A stretch of 59,410 nt of DNA from Allobosea sp. (GTDB lineage Bacteria > Pseudomonadota > Alphaproteobacteria > Rhizobiales > Kaistiaceae). The stretch covers positions 1-59,410 of the forward strand of contig JAFKFV010000026.1 of NCBI GenBank assembly GCA_017307955.1, in the 5' to 3' direction. A program made the position numbers and the translations under genes. Shown here piece after piece: positions 53,597 through 59,410 of this stretch. Each line of letters opens with the position of its first letter. Within the stretch, counting starts at the first letter, position 1. Under the pieces are notes generated by a model, which had not been told where the DNA came from, made no database searches, and saw only the letters and a list, made by a program, of their open reading frames with translations.

Positions 53597-54304
53597 ATGA
53601 ATCCGGCCGACGTGGGCCAGGCCGCGCTTGACGCGCCGAACCTGTCCCTCATCACGCTGTTCCTCCACGCGCATATCGTCGTCAAATGCGTGATGCTCGG
53701 CCTCGCTCTCGCTTCGATCTGGAGCTGGGCGATCATCATCGACAAGGTGCTGCTCTTCGGACGCGTGCGCCGCCAGATCGACCGCTTCGAGAAGGTCTTC
53801 TGGTCCGGCCAGTCGCTCGAGGATCTCTATCGCTCGCTGTCGAGCCGCCCGGCTTCCGCCATGGCGGCGCTGTTCGTCGCGGCCATGCGCGAGTGGAAGC
53901 GGTCCTTCGAGGCCGGCGCGCGCTCGCCGATCGGCCTGCAGATGCGTATCGACCGCGTGCTCGACGTCACGATCACGCGCGAGAGCGAGCGGCTGGAAAG
54001 CCGGCTGCTCTTCCTCGCCACCGTCGGCTCCGCCGGTCCGTTCATCGGCCTCTTTGGCACCGTCTGGGGCATCATGACCTCGTTCCAGGCCATCGCGGCC
54101 TCGAAGAACACCTCGCTCGCCGTCGTGGCGCCCGGCATCGCCGAGGCGCTGATGGCGACCGCGCTCGGCCTCATCGCCGCCATTCCCGCCGTCATCGCCT
54201 ACAACAAGCTGTCGAGCTCGGCGGGCAAGATCACGTCGCGGCTCGAGGGCTTCGCCGACGAATTCTCGGCCATCCTCTCGCGCCAGATCGACGAGAGGGT
54301 CTGA
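53597..54304 (+). CDS. tolQ: Tol-Pal system protein TolQ
   Basis: The 235-residue inner-membrane protein has three helices, with TVGSAGPFIGLFGTVWGIMTSFQ and VAPGIAEALMATALGLIAAIPAVIAYN as the proton-channel blocks. With TolR it drives outer membrane constriction at division. GAGAGG at 53581-53586 points to the ATG at 53597. The 217-base gap upstream contains a possible -10 TATAAG at 53404-53409. Confidence 0.97.
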   Translation: MNPADVGQAALDAPNLSLITLFLHAHIVVKCVMLGLALASIWSWAIIIDKVLLFGRVRRQIDRFEKVFWSGQSLEDLYRSLSSRPASAMAALFVAAMREWKRSFEAGARSPIGLQMRIDRVLDVTITRESERLESRLLFLATVGSAGPFIGLFGTVWGIMTSFQAIAASKNTSLAVVAPGIAEALMATALGLIAAIPAVIAYNKLSSSAGKITSRLEGFADEFSAILSRQIDERV

Positions 54305-54306
54305 GC

Positions 54307-54765
54307 ATGGCGATGTCGGTCGGCGGATCGGGCGGGGGAGGCGGCCGCAGGGCCGGGCGCCGGCGCCGGCGCTCGACCGCGGTCATGAGCGAGATCAACG
54401 TCACGCCCTTCGTCGACGTGATCCTCGTCCTGCTCATCATCTTCATGGTCTCGGCGCCGATGCTGACCGCGGGCGTTCCGATCGACCTGCCCGAGACGCA
54501 GGCCAAGGCGCTCTCGGCCGACAAGGACCCGATCTCGATCACCATCGATCCGGCAGGCAAGATCTTCCTGCAGGAGACCGAGGTCACGCTCGACGAGCTC
54601 ATCCCGAAGCTGAAGGCGATCGCCACCACGGGCTATGACGAGCGCATCTTCGTGCGCGGCGACAAGAGCAGCAATTACGGCGCGATCATGCAGGTCATGG
54701 GCGCCATCTCCGGTGCCGGCTATCGCAATATCGGTCTGGTTACGATCAGCACCGACGGCGGATGA
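54307..54765 (+). CDS. tolR: Tol-Pal system protein TolR
   Basis: The 152-residue protein has a glycine- and arginine-rich N terminus (GGSGGGGGRRAGRRRRRS), then SEINVTPFVDVILVLLIIFMV with the proton-carrying Asp in the single helix, and a periplasmic domain. It starts two bases after tolQ. ATGs at 54307 and 54313 are both possible. Confidence 0.96.
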   Translation: MAMSVGGSGGGGGRRAGRRRRRSTAVMSEINVTPFVDVILVLLIIFMVSAPMLTAGVPIDLPETQAKALSADKDPISITIDPAGKIFLQETEVTLDELIPKLKAIATTGYDERIFVRGDKSSNYGAIMQVMGAISGAGYRNIGLVTISTDGG

Positions 54766-54771
54766 TCCCGC

Positions 54772-55737
54772 ATGCGCACCGGGCTCATCACCTCCGTCCT
54801 GGCCCATCTGCTCCTGCTTTTCTGGGGCCTGTTCGGCCTGCCCGACACCAAGCCCTTCGACGCCAGCACGGTCGAGGCGCTGCCGGTCGAGCTGGTGCCG
54901 ATCTCGGATGTGACGAGCCTGCAGAAGGGCAAGAAGACGGCCGAGGTGAAGCCGACGCCCGCGCCCGAGAAATCCGAGAAGCAGCAGACGCCGAAGCCGA
55001 CGCCCGCGCCGCCGAAGCCGACGCCGCCCGCGACTCCGCCGCCGCCCAAGGCCGAGCCGACGCCGCCGCCGCAAAAGCCGGCCGAGCCGGCGCCCGCGCC
55101 GACGCCTCCGGCCGAGCAGGCGCCGCCGCCCGAGCCGCCCAAGGAAACGCCGCCGCCGCCGAAAGAGGAGCCGGCCCCGGTGAAGCCGGCCGAGCCCGAG
55201 AAGGTCGCCGAGGCGCCGCCGCCTCCGCCGGCCCCGAAGCCGCGCGTCAAGCCGGCGCCGCCGAAGCCCGACCAGACCGCCGCCGTGCAGAAGCCGCCGA
55301 CGCCGACACAGAGCACCACGGATTCGAAGTTCGATCCCGACCGCATCTCGGCGCTGCTCGACCGCCAGAAGCCGGCGGGCGGCTCGGAGGCCAGCCAGAC
55401 CCCGGAGAGCTTCGGCGCCGAGGAGGCCCGCAACCCGAGCGCCATGATGACGCAGAGCGAACTCGACGCGCTGCGCGCGCAGGTTCAGCGCTGCTGGCAG
55501 CTGCCGGTTGGCTGGACCGATCCGCGCGAGGTGACGGTGACCATCCGCTTCAAGCTCAACCAGGACGGAACCGTCAGCGGCACGCCGAGCGTCGAACAGT
55601 ATCCGGCGAGCAATTACGGGACGGTCGCGGCCGAAGGCGCGGTGCGCGCCATCCTGCAATGTGGCCCCTATCAGCTTCCGGCTGAGAAATACGACCAGTG
55701 GAGCGAAGTGCAGATGCGCTTCAGTCCGCAGCTTTGA
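54772..55737 (+). CDS. tolA: Tol-Pal system protein TolA
   Basis: The 321-residue protein has an N-terminal helix (about 5-23), a Pro- and Lys/Glu-rich periplasmic linker (about 50-200: PKPTPAPPKPTPP, EPPKETPPPPKEEP) and a C-terminal TonB/TolA-type domain (about 215-321) with LRAQVQRCWQLPVGW. The linker is proline-rich rather than the helical Ala/Lys linker of E. coli. It links the inner membrane motor to Pal and TolB. Confidence 0.95.
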   Translation: MRTGLITSVLAHLLLLFWGLFGLPDTKPFDASTVEALPVELVPISDVTSLQKGKKTAEVKPTPAPEKSEKQQTPKPTPAPPKPTPPATPPPPKAEPTPPPQKPAEPAPAPTPPAEQAPPPEPPKETPPPPKEEPAPVKPAEPEKVAEAPPPPPAPKPRVKPAPPKPDQTAAVQKPPTPTQSTTDSKFDPDRISALLDRQKPAGGSEASQTPESFGAEEARNPSAMMTQSELDALRAQVQRCWQLPVGWTDPREVTVTIRFKLNQDGTVSGTPSVEQYPASNYGTVAAEGAVRAILQCGPYQLPAEKYDQWSEVQMRFSPQL

Positions 55738-55831
55738 CAGTCGTCGTCACCACGCCGCCGTTATTCGGCCCGATGATCGGCCGATCGACGGGGGCATCGC
55801 GGCGAGACGTTCGGATCGAGGGAATTTCAAC

Positions 55832-57205
55832 ATGACGGTACACGCAGCTGAGGGTCGGGCCGGTGGGCTGCGCCTGACCCGCCGCGCGGCGCTCGCCTCG
55901 CTTCCCATCGGAGCGGCGACGCTCGCCGCCGGGCTTCTGGCGAGCGGCCCGGCCGCGGCGCTGGTCAGCCTCGACGTGACGCAGGGCAATGTCGCGCCGT
56001 TGCCGATCGCGATCCCGAACTTCATCGGCGGCAGCGAGGCCGACGCGCAGCTCGCGGCCGACATTTCCGGCGTGGTGGCGGCGGACCTGAAGCGCTCCGG
56101 CCTCTTCCAGCCGCTCGATCCCGCCTCCTTCATCGAGAAGATCACGCGCGCCGACCAGGTGCCGCGCTTCCAGGACTGGACGGTGATCAACGCGCAGGCG
56201 CTCGTCACCGGCGGCGTCACGCGCCAGCCGGATGGCAGGCTGAAGGCCGAGTTCCGCCTCTGGGACATCTATGCCGGTCAGCAGATGGCCGGGCAGCAGT
56301 TCTTCACCAGCCCGGACAACTGGCGCCGCGTCGCCCATATCATCGCCGACGCGATCTATGAGCGCCTCACCGGCGACACCGGCTATTTCGACACGCGCAT
56401 CGTCTATGTCGACGAGAGCGGGCCCAAGGACAAGCGCGTCAAGCGTCTCGCGATCATGGACCAGGACGGCGCCAATGGCCGCTTCCTGACGCGCGGCAAC
56501 GATCTCGTGCTGACGCCGCGCTTCAATCCGTCGTCGCAGGAAATCGTCTACATGTCCTATGGGCAGGACCAGCCTCGGGTCTACCTGCTCAATATCGAGA
56601 CCGGGCAGCGCGAGCTGGTCGGCAACTTCCCGGGCATGACCTTCGCGCCGCGCTTCTCGCCCGACGGGCAGAAGATCGTCATGAGCCTCGAGGATCAGGG
56701 CAACGCGAATATCTATGCCATGGACCTCCGCTCGCGGAAGACGACGCGGCTGACCAACTCGGCCTCGATCGACACCAGCCCGTCCTATTCGCCCGATGCC
56801 TCGCAGGTGACCTTCACCTCCGATCGCGGCGGCGGCCAGCAGATCTACGTGATGGGCGGCGACGGCTCCAACCCGACCCGCATCTCCTTCGGCCAGGGCT
56901 CCTATTCGACGCCGGTCTGGTCGCCGCGCGGCGATCTCATCGCCTTCACGCGCCAGTCCGCGAACGGCTTCGCCATCGGCGTCATGAAGCCGGACGGTTC
57001 GGGCGAGCGCATCCTCACCGAGGGGTTCCACAACGAGGGGCCGACCTGGGCGCCGAACGGCCGCGTGCTGATGTTCTTCCGCGATGTGCCCGGCCCGACC
57101 GGCGGCCCGCAGCTGTGGTCGATCGACCTCACGGGCTACAACGAGATGCGCGTTCCGACCGCCAATTTCGCATCCGATCCGGCCTGGTCGCCGCTGATCG
57201 ACTGA
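55832..57205 (+). CDS. tolB: Tol-Pal system beta-propeller TolB
   Basis: The 457-residue periplasmic protein has a signal with twin arginines (LTRRAALASLPIGAATLAAG), which suggests Tat or Sec export, an N-terminal alpha/beta domain and a six-bladed WD-like propeller with repeated FSPDGQ, YSPDAS and APNGR motifs. The start at 55832 is chosen because upstream codons read through the tolA end. AGGGAA precedes the ATG. Confidence 0.95.
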   Translation: MTVHAAEGRAGGLRLTRRAALASLPIGAATLAAGLLASGPAAALVSLDVTQGNVAPLPIAIPNFIGGSEADAQLAADISGVVAADLKRSGLFQPLDPASFIEKITRADQVPRFQDWTVINAQALVTGGVTRQPDGRLKAEFRLWDIYAGQQMAGQQFFTSPDNWRRVAHIIADAIYERLTGDTGYFDTRIVYVDESGPKDKRVKRLAIMDQDGANGRFLTRGNDLVLTPRFNPSSQEIVYMSYGQDQPRVYLLNIETGQRELVGNFPGMTFAPRFSPDGQKIVMSLEDQGNANIYAMDLRSRKTTRLTNSASIDTSPSYSPDASQVTFTSDRGGGQQIYVMGGDGSNPTRISFGQGSYSTPVWSPRGDLIAFTRQSANGFAIGVMKPDGSGERILTEGFHNEGPTWAPNGRVLMFFRDVPGPTGGPQLWSIDLTGYNEMRVPTANFASDPAWSPLID

Positions 57206-57320
57206 TCATTTCCGATTTGCGCCGCGGCGAGGGGATCCGCCGCCGCCGGCGCGCGTTCAGCATGAATGCCGTGGCGGATCAACGACATTGGATGAGCGGC
57301 GGATTGCCGCGATCAAACGG

Positions 57321-57336
57321 TTAACCCTCGGTCAAC
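57321..57336 (+). promoter_or_regulatory. CtrA-like binding site upstream of pal
   Basis: TTAA-CCCTCGG-TCAAC matches TTAA-N7-TTAAC with one mismatch, 80 bases before the pal start; a further half-site TTAACC is at 57356. No clear -10 follows, so the case is weaker than for the other two sites. Confidence 0.35.
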
Positions 57337-57415
57337 CCTGTTCCTGCACCTGCGCTTAACCAAGCGGCTGATAAGAGCGGACAGGTCCGAGCATGGTGGA
57401 CAAGGAGTTTCTTTG

Positions 57416-57910
57416 ATGATGGATATTCGATCGGTTTCGCACGGGATGAAGCTCGTCGCGTTTCTCGGCCTGGCGCTGATGCTGGCCGCCTGCGCCAACA
57501 AGCCGGGCGGGCCGGAAGGTGCCGGCGGCATCGGTTCGGCGACGCCGGGCAGCGCGCAGGACTTCGTCGTGAATGTCGGCGACCGCGTCTTCTTCGATAC
57601 CGATCAGACCGATGTCTCGGCCCAGGGCCAGGTGACGCTGCAGAAGCAGGCGGTGTGGCTGAAGCGCTATCCGCGCTACCAGGTGACGATCGAGGGCCAT
57701 GCCGACGAGCGCGGCACGCGTGAATACAACATCGCGCTCGGCGCCCGCCGCGCGACGAATGTGAAGAACTATCTCGTCTCGCTCGGCATCAGCCCGGCGC
57801 GCATCCGCACCATCTCCTACGGCAAGGAGCGCCCGGTCGCGGTCTGCAACGACATCTCCTGCTGGTCGCAGAACCGTCGCGCCGTGACGGTGCTCGACAA
57901 CGCCATGTAA
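57416..57910 (+). CDS. pal: Peptidoglycan-associated lipoprotein Pal
   Basis: The 164-residue lipoprotein has a lipobox LMLAAC and an OmpA-type domain: VFFDTDQTDVSAQGQVTLQKQAVWLK, IEGHADERGTREYNIALGARRA, YGKERPV. It anchors the outer membrane to peptidoglycan. AAGGAG at 57402-57407 is eight bases before the ATG chosen; a TTG at 57413 is less likely. The gene is separate from tolB (210-base gap) and has a hairpin after it. Confidence 0.97.
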   Translation: MMDIRSVSHGMKLVAFLGLALMLAACANKPGGPEGAGGIGSATPGSAQDFVVNVGDRVFFDTDQTDVSAQGQVTLQKQAVWLKRYPRYQVTIEGHADERGTREYNIALGARRATNVKNYLVSLGISPARIRTISYGKERPVAVCNDISCWSQNRRAVTVLDNAM

Positions 57911-57939
57911 TCGCGACGTCCACCAGCGGATCGCGTCAG

Positions 57940-57967
57940 GCGGCGGCTCCCGGAAGGGAGCCGCCGC
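57940..57967 (+). terminator. Terminator downstream of pal
   Basis: GCGGCGGCTCCC (57940-57951) pairs with GGGAGCCGCCGC (57956-57967) with a GGAA loop, 30 bases after pal; a short T run follows six bases later. Confidence 0.75.
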
Positions 57968-58095
57968 TTCGCGTTTGGCCTCACTTTGGCCGAACTCGCG
58001 GGGCTATTTCCTTCCGCGAAGGGCTTGATTTTGCCCGCTCGTTTTCCGCGCGGCAGCCCCGGTGCGGACTTTGCCGCCGCAAAGCGGATGGATCC

Positions 58096-59097
58096 ATGAC
58101 GACACGCGCAAGACTCCTGGCCGTGGCGCTCGCCGCGCTGACGCTGCCGACCCTCGGCAATGGCCCGGGCCTTGGCCCGGCGGTAGCCCATGCCGGGCTG
58201 TTCGACCTCTTCAACAAGCGCGAGACGCAGGTGCAGCCGCCGCCCGACGCGGTGGCGCCGCCGGCCGATGTCGGCGTCGCGCCCGATCCAGGCGTCCAGC
58301 CGATGCGCGCGGCCTCTCCCGCCAGCGAGGCGCAGGCCGCCATGCGGATGGACCGCATGGAGCAGCAGATGCGCCAGATGACCGGCCAGATCGAGGAACT
58401 GACCTTCCAGCTCAACCAGCTGCAGGCGCAGATCCGGGCGCTGCAGCCGGCTGGAGCGCGGAGAAGCAGCTCGGCCGCGCCGGCGGCTGCGCAGCCTGTG
58501 GCCTCCGCGGCGCAAGCGCCGCGCGCCGCAGACCCCATCGGCCAGGCGATCGGCTCGTCCGCGGTCGCCGCGGCGCCCACGTCCGGGGGCTCCGGTCCCG
58601 GTGCGCCGCCGCGCAGCCTCGGTGAACTTCCTGCCGGTCAAGGCGGACAGCCGCTCGATCTCGCGACGCTGGCCGGGCCGCCGCCCGGCGCCGGCGCGGC
58701 CCCGGCACCGAGCGGCGACTCGCGCAACGACTACGACGCGGCCTATGACCTCGTGCTCAAGGGCGACTACGACGTCGCCGAAAACTCCTTCCAGCTCTTC
58801 CTCGCCAATTATCCGGGCGATCCGCTCGCCCCTGACGCGCAATACTGGATCGGCGAGAGCCTCTACCAGCGCGGCGACTATCGCGGCGCGGCGGATGCGT
58901 TTCTCACCGGCTACCAGCAATATCCGAAGAGCGGCAAGGCGCCGGACATGCTGTTGAAGCTCGGCCTGTCGCTGGTCGGACTCGGCCAGCGCGACGCCGC
59001 CTGCGGCACCTATGCCGAGATCCTCAAGAAATACCCGAAGGCGTCGAACGCGCTGCTGCAGCGCGTGAAGACCGAACAGGCCAGTGCGAGCTGCTGA
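58096..59097 (+). CDS. cpoB: Tol-Pal system protein CpoB (YbgF)
   Basis: The 333-residue protein has an N-terminal signal (to about residue 33), a coiled coil (about 80-120: MRMDRMEQQMRQMTGQIEELTFQLNQLQAQI in parts), an Ala/Pro linker and a C-terminal TPR domain with NDYDAAYDLVLKGDYDVAEN, YWIGESLYQRGDYRGAADAFLTGY. CpoB coordinates PBP1B with Tol during division. Signal peptide indicates export. Confidence 0.94.
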   Translation: MTTRARLLAVALAALTLPTLGNGPGLGPAVAHAGLFDLFNKRETQVQPPPDAVAPPADVGVAPDPGVQPMRAASPASEAQAAMRMDRMEQQMRQMTGQIEELTFQLNQLQAQIRALQPAGARRSSSAAPAAAQPVASAAQAPRAADPIGQAIGSSAVAAAPTSGGSGPGAPPRSLGELPAGQGGQPLDLATLAGPPPGAGAAPAPSGDSRNDYDAAYDLVLKGDYDVAENSFQLFLANYPGDPLAPDAQYWIGESLYQRGDYRGAADAFLTGYQQYPKSGKAPDMLLKLGLSLVGLGQRDAACGTYAEILKKYPKASNALLQRVKTEQASASC

Positions 59098-59410
59098 CGG
59101 CGGAGGGGCGGGGGAAGCCATCGATCCGGCGCGGCTCTTCGCGCGCTGGAGAGGGGAGGGCGCGCTCGCCGTCGCCGTCTCGGGCGGGGCGGACTCGCTC
59201 GCGCTGATGCTGCTCGCCGCGCGCTGGCGCGATGGCGGCGGGGCGCCCCGGCTGATCGTCCTCTCGCTCGATCACGGCCTCCGGCCCGAGGCGGCGGCCG
59301 AGGTCGCGATGGTCGGGCGGATTGCCGCTTCGCTGGGTTTGGCCTTCCAGCCGCTCAAGGCCGATGCGCTCCTGCCGTCCTCCGACATCGAGGCCGCGGC
59401 CCGCGCCATG
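59084..59410 (+). CDS. tilS: tRNA(Ile)-lysidine synthase TilS (partial, 5' end)
   Basis: The frame is cut by the window end after 109 codons. It has the PP-loop motif VSGGADSLALMLLAARW (SGGxDS) and the following LSLDHGLRPEAAAE, typical of TilS, which modifies the wobble C of tRNA-Ile to lysidine using ATP. I start it at a GTG (59084) that overlaps the last 14 bases of cpoB. Confidence 0.9.
   Translation, partial: MRAADGGGAGEAIDPARLFARWRGEGALAVAVSGGADSLALMLLAARWRDGGGAPRLIVLSLDHGLRPEAAAEVAMVGRIAASLGLAFQPLKADALLPSSDIEAAARAM

Overview
The window is chromosomal DNA from a GC-rich alphaproteobacterium, most likely of the order Hyphomicrobiales (Rhizobiales). The evidence is the set and order of alphaproteobacterial genes: GapR, DUF1036-pyk, DUF1244, TrcR (DUF1013), RcdA (DUF1465), cysteine-free L31 and L36, split three-gene pnt, DUF4164-zapA-6S RNA-ygfA, ruvCAB next to ybgC-tolQRAB-pal-cpoB, and CtrA-like TTAA-N7-TTAAC sites. 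Genus cannot be assigned from the sequence alone. Almost everything is ordinary core chromosome; there is no prophage, CRISPR array, transposase or plasmid module.

Layout. 1-592: end of an rRNA operon (23S 3' end, 5S, terminator). 593-4.4 kb: two secreted proteins, an amidohydrolase, rpmJ and a TPR protein. 4.5-9.2 kb: pyruvate kinase with a DUF1036 protein, an EamA transporter, an N-formylglutamate amidohydrolase-like gene, DUF1244 and gapR. 9.3-14.6 kb: two cell-wall enzymes (DUF882/M15 peptidase, YcbB-type L,D-transpeptidase) and a sigma-54-dependent response regulator. 14.9-22.5 kb: oligoendopeptidase F, an AT-rich insert carrying a long Doc/Fic protein, an ABC1 kinase, a tiny cytochrome oxidase subunit IV and the proton-translocating transhydrogenase. 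22.5-31.3 kb: small housekeeping and regulatory genes, including rpsU, trcR, rcdA, rpmE and an ABC exporter, plus a likely unreported small RNA upstream of rcdA.

31.3-42.7 kb: a DUF1254/DUF1214 protein with a divergent AraC regulator, a MotA/MotB-like pair, and the glycolytic/pentose-phosphate genes fba (class I), pgk, gap and tkt, followed by DUF4164-zapA. 42.7-48.9 kb: a stress flavoprotein, 6S RNA, ygfA, a metallophosphoesterase, an inositol-phosphatase family gene, a ThiE-like paralogue, a Sel1 protein and yebC. 48.9-59.4 kb: ruvC-[vapBC]-ruvA-[two membrane proteins]-ruvB-ybgC-tolQ-tolR-tolA-tolB-pal-cpoB and the start of tilS.

Most noteworthy: (1) an intergenic, CtrA-box-preceded, CUCCC-rich, Rho-independently terminated transcript candidate at 28199-28294; (2) the AT-rich Doc-like gene with a long C-terminal extension and no visible antitoxin; (3) a vapBC module lodged inside the ruv operon with a duplication of the ruvA start at its edge; (4) two paralogous membrane proteins between ruvA and ruvB; (5) a perfect AT-rich palindrome upstream of class I aldolase. 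All calls come from reading the sequence; no database search was run.
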